NCBI GenBank assembly: GCA_026122225.1
Contig: JANEZZ010001904.1
Coordinates: 806,001 to 870,000, forward strand
DNA length: 64,000 nucleotides
DNA from: Heloderma charlesbogerti
Lineage: Eukaryota; Chordata; Lepidosauria; Squamata; Helodermatidae
Direction: 5' to 3'
Under the pieces are notes generated by a model, which searched no databases, was not told where the DNA came from, and saw only the letters and a list, made by a program, of their open reading frames with translations. The position numbers were made by a program, and so were the translations under genes. Shown here one piece after another: positions 11,115 through 21,604 of this stretch; the first letter of the stretch is position 1, and each line of letters begins with the position of its first letter.

Positions 11115-11510
11115 AGAGATATTTATTTATTCATTTGATTTGATTTGTATCCTGCCTTTCTACCAAGAAAATGGCACTCAAGGAGGCTGACGTTCAATAA
11201 ATAAAACTTGATTAAAACAATAATACAACAGATGCCCTAAAATACAATTAAAAACACAAGAATAACAGAATAAAAACATCATCCAACCCAACAGACCTGC
11301 TTACATGCCAAAGGCCTGCTTGAATAAAAAGGTCTTTGCCTGCCAGCAGAAGGACAGCACAGAGGGAGCAAACCCAGCCTCCCTCTGCAGGGAGTTCCAG
11401 AGCCGGGGGCAGCCACCAACAAGACTTTCTTTGCATTGCCACCAAATACACCTCTGAAGGTGCTGGCCTTGAAAGCATGGCCTCTTTCAAGATAACCTAG
11501 TTATTTGGAT
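11115..11510 (-). mobile_element. L2-group LINE, 3' end
   Basis: Read on the minus strand this is the C-terminal and 3'-UTR part of an L2-type LINE. It has a 3' tail ending near TATTTATTCATTTGATTTG, and the text CTCCCTCTGCAGGGAGTTCCAGAGCCGGGGGCAG, which is characteristic of the family. The same region is at 16210-16560. Minus-strand frame 11248-11490 is part of it and is broken. Confidence 0.65.
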
Positions 11511-12174
11511 AAGATTCAGACACACATATTGAAATATGTGAAACTGAAACCCTTTAAGTTGGTAGATACTGGATAAAGCTTCTGGAGCACCCCTCTAAGA
11601 AATTACGTTAGTCATTTTAAAACTCTTTCTGCTTGCCTTGAAATTCATCTTTAATATCCCTTTCTTCACCTCTAGCTTTTTCTTAGATTCTAGAAGTATG
11701 TGTGCAGATACCTAAACATAAACACAACTCTTAGCAATTGGAACAGCCTGTTGTTGGCAACCGTAAATAAAATAGTGGGTTTGTAGATTTTTCACTGGGT
11801 GAAACCAGGGAAAACTGTCCTTTTAAAGGTCTTCTGCAAAAAAAGCCTGGACTCATATGGTGACTCAACCTTGCTCAGCATCTGAGTCCCCCAACTTGAT
11901 TACATGCTACATCCAGGATAAAAAGAGCAGCACCAATACACTTATAGGGGACTTGTCACAAGGTGACAGACTCCTGCTTTTTTCTAGGTGAATTCTAGGT
12001 GAATTCTCTCAGCCATCATCTCTTCTGAGATGAAAACATGGAAGGGGCAGCACACTCCTTTATGGAGGCCTATACTCTCCTTACCCTAGTTTTTCTTGAG
12101 GTGGTAAACCTATGAATGGGCTGTATTACTTCACACTGTAGATGGGGACTCACATCATTCAATGTTGCTCCAGA
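11511..12174. other. No gene seen; unassigned sequence
   Basis: No domain, repeat family or RNA gene was recognised. There is a short direct repeat GGTGAATTCTAGGTGAATTCT near 11988-12006. Confidence 0.45.
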
Positions 12175-12250
12175 AGAAGACGAAGACGAAGACGAAGAAG
12201 AAGAAGAAGAAGAAGAAGAAGAAGAAGAAGAAGAAGAAGAAGAAGAAGAA
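12175..12250. repeat. (GAA)n microsatellite
   Basis: GAAGACGAAGACGAAGAC leads into about 20 GAA units. The long Glu, Arg or Ser frames read through it are artefacts of the repeat. Confidence 0.95.
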
Positions 12251-12529
12251 TCTCTGCACATTTGTGTAGTTTTCTCTGTGAAAGGATTTGGGGTTGTGGG
12301 GGATTGCACAGAAAAGCATCCGTCATGTGAGCTCATAATGGCAGTCTGAAGTGGTACAACCCTGACACAGGTTTACTACCACTGTCTTCATAAGTATGAT
12401 AACCACATGACTGTACTGGGACATGGATTTAGTTCTACTTGGTACATGGGGTGGTAAACCTCTTAGTAGACCTGAGGTGGTAAACCTGCTGTTGTCCCAC
12501 CACAACTGTCTTCTTATTGGGTCTCACTA

Positions 12530-12925
12530 TAGGGATGTACGGAAGTCACTTACTTTTTCGTGGAATTGATTCACGGTGGGGAGCTCTGTCCCTCCCCCCG
12601 GAATCCTTGACAGGGGGGAGGCGATCTGGTCCTCTGCCCTGGAATCCTGCCTGGCCGGCTCCGCTCCACGATGGCTCCGCAGAGCAGCCGGCCAGGGCTG
12701 TCCGCAGCCGGACTTCTGGCCACGGATGGGCTGCTGCAGACACAAATGGCGGCCTCCGTAGCAGCCGCCATTTGTGTCCAGCCAGGCTGCTGTGATAGGC
12801 TACGTAAGTATTTACGTAGCCTATCACAGCTGGGGGGGGAACAGTATATGCAAATGGCGGGGGATACGGTGGCCACCATTTGCGTTCCCTATTTTTAGCC
12901 ATTTTAGCCTACATAAATATTTGCA
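12530..12925 (-). mobile_element. TACGTA-array element, truncated (copy E2)
   Basis: The left terminus is a beta end: TAGGGATGTACGGAAGTCAC (12530-12549), with a decayed outward donor (ACTTACTTTTT). It is followed by the GC-rich block with GCAGCCGG and GGCCACGG, a GCAAATGGCGG-type hairpin at about 12744-12776, and the hairpin TGATAGGCTACGTAAGTA at about 12793-12827. The copy stops around 12925 inside the central TACATAAATATTTGCATG hairpin. The alpha half, its terminus and the second duplication are missing. The break therefore lies at or near a hairpin axis. Confidence 0.8.
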
Positions 12926-13270
12926 TGGTGCTTTGAAGATTAAAAGTGCTGCTGGTGAAGGAAGTTCTCTATGAAGCCCCCTTTCATCTTGAAAGTGTTC
13001 CGTAATGTTTCTAAAAGTACTGAACCACTGGTGTCCAACTATCCATATCCATCACTCACATGGAAGAGCTCTATGGAAGAATGTTGCAGTGGGAGTATAG
13101 GGATTAAAGGATGCCCTAGATGAAGGACGTTGGTTTAGAAGATGCTCAAACATGGCTTGCCTTGACCCAGTCATTTTTCTGCACAGAAGGGATTGTATCT
13201 AAGTTCTGCTTAGAATAGACCCACTAAAAAAAATGGGACTTCAGTTAGACATTGAATACAACCCATACAG

Positions 13271-13396
13271 CAGCCTTCCCCAACCTATTGCTCTCTTATT
13301 TTTTGGACTTCAACTCCCATCAAGCATGGCCAATGATCAGGAATGCTGGCAGTTGTAGTCCAAAATATCTGTAGGGCACCAGGTTGGGGAAGGCTG
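13271..13396. mobile_element. Short hAT-like MITE (CAGCCTTCCCCAACCT type)
   Basis: Perfect 16-bp terminal inverted repeats are CAGCCTTCCCCAACCT and AGGTTGGGGAAGGCTG. Inner arms are TTTTTTGGACTTCAACTCCCAT and GCAGTTGTAGTCCAAAAT. The flanks CCATACAG (13263-13270) and CCATAGAG (13397-13404) agree at seven of eight positions. The whole 126 bp can fold back. It is the best-kept member of this second family in the window. Confidence 0.85.
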
Positions 13397-13756
13397 CCAT
13401 AGAGTCTAAAATTTGCTTTAAAGTTGACTACAAAGAGGAAAGAAAAGAGCCTTCACACATTACCCTGCCTATTAAGAAAGGGCAGCCATTGATGAAAAAG
13501 ATTCACAACTCTTTCTTAAGCTATTGGGGGCCCTTTTCAAATGTGCCATTGCATTTAAAATGCAGCCCCGTCATACAGATGTTTACTCAGAAGGAATTAA
13601 ATGGAACTTGGAGCCAGGCTACACATAAATGCTTATCACATGAAGAGCTGCCTGGCTTTTCCTGTTCAGAATGCTGAAGCTTCTTGCCATCAGGTAAAGA
13701 AAGCTGGAGGTGATTGAAGTCATACACACAGGAAAAGATGGACTGCTAGATGGCTT

Positions 13757-13828
13757 TCTTCCTCTTCCTCCTCCTCTTCCTCTTCTTCTTCTCCTCCTCC
13801 TGCTCCTCCTCCTGTTTCTCTCCTGTTA
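13757..13828. repeat. Pyrimidine-rich CTT/CTC tract
   Basis: An imperfect run of CTTCCTC and CTCCTCCTG units immediately precedes the palindromic element at 13833. Confidence 0.85.
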
Positions 13829-13832
13829 TCTG

Positions 13833-14262
13833 AGGGTGCAATCCTATTGGGATGGCCATAAGCCTCTGAACTCAGAGGCTTACAGCCATCCCATGCAGAG
13901 TGGGAGGAGCACCAGAGGCGATCTCCACCTCCGTGCTCCTCCCACCCTTCATTTTGGCTAGACAGGCTTTTTTGTCTGTCTAGCTGGGGCTCTGTAGAGC
14001 AGGAAGGAAGGAGGCTGGGGAGACCTGAGGATATATCTTAAGCCACCGTCCCCAGCCCCCTCCCCCCACCCCTTTCCCTCCTCTCCGAGGTTGCCTTTGT
14101 GACCTCGGAGAGGCAGCCAGCACAGTTCTCTCTGTGCCAGCTGTGAAGGGGAGGGGGTGGGGAGCTCGGATTCCTGGCTCCGAGGTTGGAGTCTCCCCAG
14201 CCAGGAATCCAAACTATCCTTTGCCCCGCCACACTCTGTCAAGGGCCATAGGATTGCTCCCT
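13833..14262. mobile_element. Palindromic DNA element, AGGGTGCAATCCTAT termini
   Basis: Terminal inverted repeats are AGGGTGCAATCCTAT (13833-13847) and ATAGGATTGCTCCCT (14248-14262). Inside are several hairpins: AAGCCTCTGAACTCAGAGGCTT, GGAGGAGCACC...GTGCTCCTCCC, CCTCTCCGAGGTTGCC...GACCTCGGAGAGG and GATTCCTGGCT...AGCCAGGAATC. No target duplication was seen. The right side abuts CR1 sequence, so insertion was probably into CR1, or deletion removed the other flank. A half copy is at 38263-38510. Confidence 0.65.
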
Positions 14263-14434
14263 GAAAAGGGCAACTAAAATGATCAAGGGGCTGGAGCAAC
14301 TCCCCTATGAGGAAAGGTTACAACAGCTGGGATTGTTTATCTTAGAAAAAGGCAGGTAAGGGGAGACATGATAAAGGTGTACAAAATTATGCATGGTGTG
14401 GAGAAAGTGGATTGGAGAAAGGATTAGTGGGAGC
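14263..14434 (+). mobile_element. CR1-group LINE fragment (ORF2 C-terminal part)
   Basis: GGGCAACTAAAATGATCAAGGGGCTGGAGCA and CCTATGAGGAAAGGTTACAACAGCTGGG match the CR1 region at 54240-54420. In protein terms this is the 'GLEHLHYEERLQHLGFFSL' stretch C-terminal to the reverse transcriptase. It is cut by element E3 at 14435. Confidence 0.7.
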
Positions 14435-15265
14435 TAGGGATGGCGGAGAATTCCGCCACGGATTCCAGTGAGGCCGACAGCACTGGCATTCAGTCCCCCG
14501 AAATCCATGGCAGAACGTCCTGCCACCCCCCCCCCCCGTGGATCGCCCCCAGGACGAGACTTACCTGGGGCGGATGTTCCAGACGGCGGCGGCTCCGGCG
14601 GCTCCGGCGGCAGCTGGTCTTCCGACCGGCTGCCGCCACCACCATTTGCAGTCTGGTCTCTTTTTTTTTTTTACATAGACGTGATAGTCTGGGTAAAAAA
14701 TAAAAAACACGCGTACGCGAATGGCGGCGGCTACGGCAGCCACCATTTGCATTCCTTACGTAGGCTAAATATTTACGTAGGCTAAAACAGCAAATCAAAA
14801 AGGAATGCAAATAGTGCCCACTACGCTATTTGCATTCCCCTTTATTTTCACTGTAATAGTCTACGTAAATATTTACGTAGACTAAGATGGTGAAAAATAA
14901 GGATCGCAAATGGCGGCCGCCGTAGCCGCTGCCATTTGTGTATGCATTTTTTTTTTAACCCAGATGTGATAGGCTACGTAAATATTTACATAGCCTATCA
15001 TGGTTGAATACATGGATGCAAATGGCGGCGGCTATGGCTGCCGCCATTTGCGTCCCTGCTACCCAGTGGCCGGATGTCCGGCTGCTGGCGGAGCCGGCCG
15101 GTGGCTCTGTGGAATCCCAGCGGAGCGGAGCCAGCCAGGCAGGACTCCGGGGGGAGGGATGGAGCGCTTCCCCCCCATCGAGGATTCTGGGGGGAGGGAC
15201 GGAGCACCTCCCCCCCCACCGTGAAGCAGATCCACGAAACAGTAAGTGACTTTCATACATCCCTA
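14435..15265 (+). mobile_element. TACGTA-array element, complete (copy E3)
   Basis: This 831-bp copy has termini TAGGGATG (14435-14442) and CATCCCTA (15258-15265) and a perfect 8-bp duplication GTGGGAGC (14427-14434 and 15266-15273). The alpha end is left and the beta end right. Outward donors are ACTTACCTGG at 14559-14568 (minus-strand CCAGGTAAGT) and AACAGTAAGT at 15238-15247. The hairpin array is shorter than in E1: one outer hairpin on the left is nearly lost (ACATAGACGTGATAGTCTGGG), and one central TACGTA block is missing. It lies in or directly beside a CR1 fragment. Confidence 0.9.
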
Positions 15266-15273
15266 GTGGGAGC

Positions 15274-16200
15274 ATATATGTCAAACAGTTGGAGTGCATA
15301 GAAAAAGTGCTATATAAATACTAACAGATCCATTCAATGCTGATTAAGCAGCCGAAGTAAGTCTTATTGTATTTAATGGTGATTACTCCCAAGTCAGAGT
15401 GCACAGGATAGCATCAGTAGTGGTTAATGTTATATTATTATTTAACACCTTGCCCATCACATCACTGCATCTCCATGCTGGAAAAAGCTTCATTGGCTGA
15501 ATTTCTGATTGCCATGCAGCTGTTGAAAGAGCAGCACCCCTGCCAGCGAAAAAGGTAGCCACCCTTTATTGCTTGCTACTGCTCCCTCCAACCAAGCAGA
15601 GATAGCACATTATGAATCCACACAGCACATGAGCGGACCTGACAAATCATTTTCTAGGTTCCCAGATACTAGATCATAATTATAAAACAAGACGTATTAA
15701 GGCACTTAGATTTTCAGGGGAAAAAAATTCTCATCCTGCATTATATTGGAATTCAGTAATAGAGTGCATCCTGAAAAATATGGAACCGCTTGCTCAATAA
15801 ACAGGATATAGTAATAATGATGTGGCCTTTTTCATTCAAGAGTGCTTTAATGGCACTGCCTTGCGCCCTCCCACTGATTGATTTAAAACTCCAGGCTGGG
15901 CTAGTCATTCCATCCTCCAGTTTTCCAATTTTCCCCTCTCAACAGCCCATCAGCATTCCGAGCCGATTGAGAATGCTTGAACTGATTTGGTCTGGTTTTG
16001 AGGAGGAGGAGTTGCCTTCTTAGAGTGGGGTGTTTTTCTTTGTTTCTGCAAAACTTGGGGCTCCCCTGAACATGCTGATAATGCCTTCTTGTGCGTGGAT
16101 AGTGCTGTTTTGACTACATACAGACCAGCACTCAGAGAATTGAGGTCACTATGGGTAAATACAAATGGGGCCCTGCATCGAAATGTTGCTGTTATTGTTT
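15274..16200. other. No gene seen; unassigned sequence
   Basis: No domain or family was recognised. Plus-strand frame 15790-16023 (77 codons) has no known motif. Confidence 0.45.
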
Positions 16201-16204
16201 TAAG

Positions 16205-18065
16205 TATTTATTAATCATTTTTCTTCCCATCAGGGCTTTCAAAGCAATGTACAATTACATCAAATTAAAGAAAATCAAAACAGTTTCAAAACCAAACCAA
16301 AGCGTTCATTAAAATGGACCAAAACAATTTTAAAAGCAAAGGGCTTGGCGAAACAATACAGTTTTTTTTTCTGACTGTCTAGAACCCAACAGGGAGAGCC
16401 TGACCTTCCTTGTGAGGGACTTCCACAGTTGGGGTGCTACTACAGAAAAGGCCCTGTCTGTCTCATGTACCCACCAACCAAGAGAGGCCGTGGGACACAT
16501 GACAGGGCCTTTGATGAAGGTCACGATGCACAGGCAGGCTCATATAAAAGGAGGTGGTCAAAACTAGGGATGGCGGAGAATTTCTCCATGAATCTTCGGG
16601 AGGCCGAATGCCTCCGAAATCGGTGGGGAAATTCTCTGCTGGCCCCCCCCACCCCCACCCCCGGGATGGGACTTACCATGGCCGAATGTCCCTCTCGGCG
16701 GCGGGTCCCAGCGGTGGTTCGGCAGCGGTTCGTGGGGGGCGGGGGTGGCGGCTGGTCTCCCGACCGGCTGCCGCCACCACCATTGCAAAAAAAAAAGTAA
16801 AGTAAAAAAAAAACCACACACACCCATGATAGGCTACGTAACGATTTACATAGCCTATCACAGCTAGATTTCCAAAGTCAGCCATGATAGGCTACGTAAA
16901 TTGTCACGTAGCCTATCACGGGTGACTTTGGGGGGAAAAAAAGTGCGTACGCAAATGGCGGCGGCCCATGGGCGCGGGCATTTGCGTTCCTTATTTTGGC
17001 ACGTCTAGTCTACGTAAACATTTACGTAGACTACGGCGAAAAGAAGGGAATGCTATTTGTGTTGCCCTTATTTTCGCCGTAGTCTACGTAAATCTTTATG
17101 TAGACTAGACGTGTCAAAATAAGGAACGCAAATGGCGGTCCCCATGGGAGCCGCCATTTGCGTACGCGCTTTTTTTTTTTTTCAAAGTCACCTGTGATAG
17201 GCTACATGACGATTTACGTAGCCTATCACGGCTGACTTTGGAAATCTAGCCGTGATAGGCTAAGTAAATCATTACATAGCCTATCACAGGTGTGGTTTGC
17301 TTGTTTTTTTACTTTACTTTTTTTTTCGTGGCCGGGTAGACGGGACGCTCCTACCTGGCCTGAATTTCGCCGGCGAGGAATGGGGCACCTCCCCCCCCTC
17401 GCCTGAACTTCGGGGGGAGAACCGAAGCGCCTCCCCCCCATCGCGAAGCAAGCTTTGAGAACAGGTAAGGGACTTTTGTCCATCCCTAGTCAAAACTAGC
17501 ACCTTGAATTGGGCTCAGAAACAAATTAGAAGCCAGTGCAGTTGGTTCAGGACTGATGATATCTGTTCTCTACAGGGCATGCCAGACAGTAGTCTGGCTG
17601 CCACATTTTGCACTAGCTGTAGTTGCTGAACACTTTCAAGGGCAACCCCATGTAGAGCACATTATAGTAGTCTAAACAAGACTTCCCAAGGAAGGGCATC
17701 GCTGGCACACACCAGCTGAAACTGAGCAAATGTGCTCCTGGCCACAGGAGCAATGCTGGGCTCAGAAGCAAAGATGGATCCAAGAGCACCCCTAAGTGCA
17801 AACCTGGACCTTCAGAGGGGGTGCAACCCCACCCAAAACAGTTTGTACCCCAGTCCCAGATTTGTTTGTCTACTGACCAACAGAGCCTCTGTCTTGTCTG
17901 GATTGAGTCTCGTTTCTTCACCCACCTCCAATCCCTCACTGCATCCAAACAATGGATCAGAACTTCCACAGCCTCCTTGGCAGCAGTTGAAAAAGAGAGA
18001 TAGAGCAGGGTATCATCAGCATAGTGATGAAACCTAATCCCCAAATGGGGAAACCCATACTGCGA
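16205..18065 (-). mobile_element. L2-group LINE with decayed reverse transcriptase, split by E4
   Basis: Host sequence is 16205-16564 and 17489-18065; the 924 bp between is element E4. On the minus strand the N-terminal part reads RFHHYADDTLLYLSF, giving the reverse-transcriptase catalytic YADD at about 18010-18027. Further on come EVLIHCLDAVRDW and, after frameshifts, LHLGVLLDPSLLL and LDYYNVLYMGLPL, all matching the order in L2-type LINEs. The 3' part (16210-16560) is the text with GGGACTTCCACAGTTGGGG and a T-rich tail. Stops and frameshifts make it inactive. The 5' end lies beyond 18065 or is missing. Confidence 0.75.
16565..17488 (+). mobile_element. TACGTA-array element, complete (copy E4)
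   Basis: The 924-bp copy is inserted in the L2 LINE. Termini are TAGGGATG (16565-16572) and CATCCCTA (17481-17488), with perfect duplication GTCAAAAC (16557-16564 and 17489-17496). The alpha end (GGCGGAGAATTTCTCC) is left. Donors are ACTTACCATG at 16671-16680 (minus-strand CATGGTAAGT) and ACAGGTAAGG at 17461-17470. Hairpins include GATAGGCTACGTAACGATTT, GTCTACGTAAACATTTACGTAGAC and GCAAATGGCGGCGGCCCATGGGCG. It belongs to the subfamily with TACGTAACGATTTACGTAG-type loops, like E12, E13 and E11. Confidence 0.9.
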
Positions 18066-18885
18066 GCAAGCATTATTTGTGTTGCGCTAGAGATCTCTTA
18101 TGCCAGTGTGTTAGTGGTGGTGTCACACTGGGTACTTTGAAGAAATAATGGGAACAAATTCACAGTAAACTGAAGTCTGGAGGAATGCAATCAGAACTAG
18201 CAATCTGATAAACTCATTCCTACCCAGCTACTTTCCTTTCCTCTCCCTCTTCCGCCTGTCAACTGATCAATATTTATTATCACTTGAACTGCTATTCTGA
18301 GCTCCTTCCATCTTCCCCTCCCCCTTACCAAAACAGTCCTTACTCCACACCATCTCCTCCCCAGGACCTTCTAAACCCAAACCCCAAATGCAGTTAACTA
18401 CCCAGAAGCTAACTGTGCTTCTCCAGCTACTCTATAATGTTTGACCTAGACTTTTAAATGATTTGTTAGTGTATTATTGCTCTAATGTTTTTTTCATGGT
18501 TTTATTAATGGTAGGGTGTTTTTTTAAAATATATTTTTATTTATTTTATCTTTATAAATGAAATATACAATACCAAACATACCAACAACCTGATCAATAC
18601 TAGAATTTCCCAACAATACAGTATTCTGATGAGGACGCCATAATAACAAAAAGAGTAACTAGGAGTCTTATCACAGCTTTTTGCATTGGTAAAGCTCTGG
18701 GGAGATAATCCTGGAATCCAGCCCCCCCACTATCTCGAGGGGGGTACTTTTCTCCAAGATGTTGTCCAGATGCCCTTGCCTTGTCCCCCCTTTAATTCCA
18801 GGGGGGAGGTGAAAAGGTTTTTCAACCTTTTAAAAAGCTGTTTGAGAAAGCTCCCACGAGAGAACCCGTGGGAAGCTGCCAGACT
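18066..18885. other. No gene seen; AT-rich and unassigned sequence
   Basis: Only a possible L2 3'-UTR stretch near 18420-18520 (TTTTAAATGATTTGTTAGTG) and AT-rich text at 18520-18600 were noticed. Plus-strand frame 18686-18955 has no known domain. Confidence 0.45.
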
Positions 18886-18889
18886 CCAG

Positions 18890-19045
18890 AGCGACATCAG
18901 TTCCAACTGGAAGTCATTAATGGTGGGTTTTAATGCTTTTATTGCTTTATTTTAGATTTGGTGTGCACTGCCTTGGTGGCTTTTAGCAAAAAGGGCAGCA
19001 TATAAATAAATATAAACATAAATAAATATAAATAAATAAAGCACT
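18890..19045 (+). mobile_element. L2-group LINE 3' end
   Basis: GGGTTTTAATGCTTTTATTGC, then GTGCACTGCCTTGGTGGC and AAGGGCAGCATATAAATAAAT with an (AAAT)n-like tail match the standard end of reptile L2-type LINEs (compare 28800-29045). No coding part is retained. Confidence 0.55.
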
Positions 19046-19679
19046 GATTTTGAGCCTTCAAAAAATGCTGTCCATGAATGGTCATACTTTCCCCTGTGCT
19101 AGAATAGAGATTTTTAATATAAAAAATTGTATTGTCCAGATGCCAAATATTTTGCAAGATACCAGCTTCTGCAGCTGTACATCTTTTAACATGTACAGTT
19201 TTGGGTATATCATTGCCTGGGTTTGAGTGAAGAAGAGTAGGACTTGGGAGCTGGTGAGGGAGTGGGAAGGGATGGAATCTCTAAAGCACCATGTAATCCT
19301 TGTTTAATCCCAACTGCTCAAGCTGTGTCAGTTTGAAGAGACCATGGTCCCTTTAATGTATGTGAAGTATAAATACCAGCTACATAAATGATACATAACC
19401 CTATTTAGACTGCATTGGTGAGGCCTTCAAAAATTTGCCAGCAAGTGGAACTAAAAAAACAGTCTTTCCTTCATGATACATTATGTACCTGGTCATCTCA
19501 TGCATCCACACAGGGGGTGGAGATATTTATTTATTTATGCAGTTCCTTTCTAGCTCATCTTCCCAGGAATGTGTGGCTCGGTAGAGTGCTTTCACTTGGC
19601 ATGCCCAACTGCCTGATGTTGCAAGTTCAAATCATGTTGCTGGGAGGAGACCTGGGCTCTCTACATTTAGGGGTGTAGA

Positions 19680-19745
19680 GGGCCCATAGCTCAGTGAGCA
19701 TGTTAGGCATGGAAATAGTCTCTGATTCAAACCTCCCACCTCTGG
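19680..19745 (+). mobile_element. tRNA-derived SINE, head fragment
   Basis: GGCCCATAGCTCAGTGAGCATGTTAGGCATGG followed by GATTCAAACCTCCCACCTCTGG matches the tRNA-like head of the SINE at 1945. The A box (TAGCTCAGTGAGC) and B box (TGATTCAAACC) are recognisable but decayed. The tail may be the piece at 20285-20395, displaced by the L1-like and MITE insertions. Confidence 0.5.
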
Positions 19746-19769
19746 CTAAAGCAGGCTTCCCTAGTCAAT

Positions 19770-20131
19770 GCACGGTCAGCACAAATGGATTCTTCATGCC
19801 CTTTTGACAGCTAGAAGATGGATATTACAACATTGGAAGGAGAAACACTCACTTCCTATAATGCAATGGACTGAAGACCTTACAATGCTTTCAAGATTTG
19901 AATGGGTGGTGTATAGATGCCACTTGTGAATGGATACCTATCTGGATATTTGGTCTGCTTTTGTTGAAATGTATCTATAATTCTTAGGAAGCCATATTTT
20001 CATCTATCTATTTCTCTTTCATATTCATGCATTGAAACTGATATATTCACATCTATGTAGCTACCTTTTTTTGGTCCTCTTTTTTGTTTTGTTTTGTTGA
20101 AATGTTACAATAAAAAATCAACTCTGTAAAG
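19770..20131 (+). mobile_element. L1-like LINE, 3' end of ORF2 and 3'-UTR
   Basis: The plus frame reads ARRWILQHWKEKHSLPIMQW and TEDLTMLSRFEWVVYRCHL. This resembles the C-terminal 'aaR.li...Wk....P....W...l' pattern of L1-type ORF2. It is followed by a T-rich 3'-UTR and AATAAAAAATC close to 20110. It is short, with a stop after the conserved stretch. It probably inserted in the SINE whose head is at 19680. Confidence 0.5.
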
Positions 20132-20267
20132 AAGACTTCCTCAATCTGGGCCCCTTCTGATGTTCTTACCTCAACTCCCACCAGCCCCACCCAGCACAGA
20201 CAATGGCCATGGGAGATGGAAGCTGTAGTCCAACAACATCTTGAGGGACCTAGGTTGTGGAAGGCTG
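20132..20267. mobile_element. Short hAT-like MITE (CAGCCTTCC type, decayed)
   Basis: Arms are AAGACTTCCTCAATCTGGG and CCTAGGTTGTGGAAGGCTG, with inner CTCAACTCCCACCAGC and GGAAGCTGTAGTCCAACAAC. The flanks CTGTAAAG and GACTAAAG share five of eight bases. It is the same family as 13271-13396. Confidence 0.6.
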
Positions 20268-20284
20268 GACTAAAGGACTTGAAG

Positions 20285-20395
20285 TATCAGGGCTGCAGTC
20301 TGTCTGAGATCCTGGAGAGCTACAGCCAGTCCGAGGAGATGACACTGGGCTAGATGTATCCATGATCTAACTCAGTATAAGCCATCTGTTACTAT
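20285..20395 (+). repeat. tRNA-derived SINE, body and tail
   Basis: CTGAGATCCTGGAGAGCTACAGCCAGTCCGAGG and CACTGGGCTAGATGTATCCATGATC are the counterpart of 2049-2125 in the SINE at 1945. The head lies about 550 bp upstream at 19680, which suggests one SINE split by later insertions. Confidence 0.5.
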
Positions 20396-20576
20396 CCAGG
20401 AAGGAGATGTTGGGGTCATCATGGCTAGCCTGCCTAGGTCACCCTGATGGATGAGAGACTGAGGGAGTACAACCCTGTGGATTCTCTTTGAGCTCTCAAT
20501 AGCTCTTGATACTATCTTACTGGACTGGCTCTGCAGGTTGGCTGGAGTATGTATAGTGATACAGCTGTTCCACTCT

Positions 20577-21163
20577 TAGGGATGTCAGAGAATTCCACCA
20601 TGGACTCCGGAGTCTAAAGAATCTGGCCACCCGGAATCCGTGATGGAACGGCCTCCCGCCCCCCGCCACCCCGCGGAATCCCCCCCGGGATGGAGCTTAC
20701 CTCAGGCAGATGCAGTGGTGGCAGCAGCGGCTCCGGCAGCAGCGGCTCTGGCTGGTCTCCCGGATGGCCACTGCTGGGCTGCTGCAGCCGCAAATGGCGG
20801 CCGTCATAGCGGCCGCCATTTGCGTGCTTGCAGGCAGCCATGATAGGCTACGTCAGTATTTACGTAGCCTATCACAGCAAACAGCAGGGAAGCAAATGGC
20901 GTAGCGGCTGCCATTTGCGTCCCTGCTTTAGCCGTGATAGGCTACGTAAATATTTACGTAGCCTATCACAGGCTACCGTAGGGATGCAAATGGCATCCCC
21001 TACACAGGACGCCATTTGCATCCACACTAGCCCGGCAGTGGCTGGAGGCGCCACTGCGGATTGGCCCAGGCTGCAGCTCTGCAGCATGGCTGCGGAGCGG
21101 AGCCAGCCAGGCAGGATTCCAGGGGGGAGGACCAGAACCAGGTAAGGGATTCATACATCCCTA
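20577..21163 (+). mobile_element. TACGTA-array element, complete but short (copy E5)
   Basis: This 587-bp copy has termini TAGGGATG (20577-20584) and CATCCCTA (21156-21163) and perfect duplication TCCACTCT (20569-20576 and 21164-21171), inside an L2 LINE. The alpha end is left. Donors are GCTTACCTCA at 20695-20704 (minus-strand TGAGGTAAGC) and CCAGGTAAGG at 21138-21147. It retains GCAAATGGCGGCCGTCATAGCG, GATAGGCTACGTCAGTATTT and GATAGGCTACGTAAATATTT hairpins but none of the central GCAAATAGCG blocks. It is an internally deleted or ancestral simpler form. Confidence 0.9.
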
Positions 21164-21604
21164 TCCACTCTCACCTGCAGGATCAATTTTAGAAAGTGGC
21201 ATTGAGGAATTTCTCCTTGACTCCATGGCAATTGTGCTGTGGGATTCCATGAGGGTCTGCTTATCTTCCATGCTTTTTAATATCTATATGAAACCATTGG
21301 GTGAGGTCATCAGGGATTTGGAGTGAGGTATCAGCAGTAAGCTGATGACACTCAGCTTTATTTATCCATGTCCTCTGAGTCATGTGAAGCTGGGAAGGGG
21401 CTGAACCAGTGTCTGTATTTGGTAATGGGCTGGATGAATCTTGACAAGATGGAAGCTGTCTGAGTAGGTCCAGGAATTATGCATGCAGCCTGTTCTAGAT
21501 GATGTTGTGTTCGATGTGAAAGAACAGGTAGGTAGCTTGGGGGTACTCTTTGATCAAGTCTTTTCACTTAAGGCCCAGTTGTCCTCAGTGGCTGGTAATG
21601 CCTT

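Noticed and set aside
12116..12349. Frame with a long poly-Glu run (and poly-Arg or poly-Ser in other frames)
   Set aside because: It is the (GAA)n microsatellite read through; no protein sequence outside it is recognisable.
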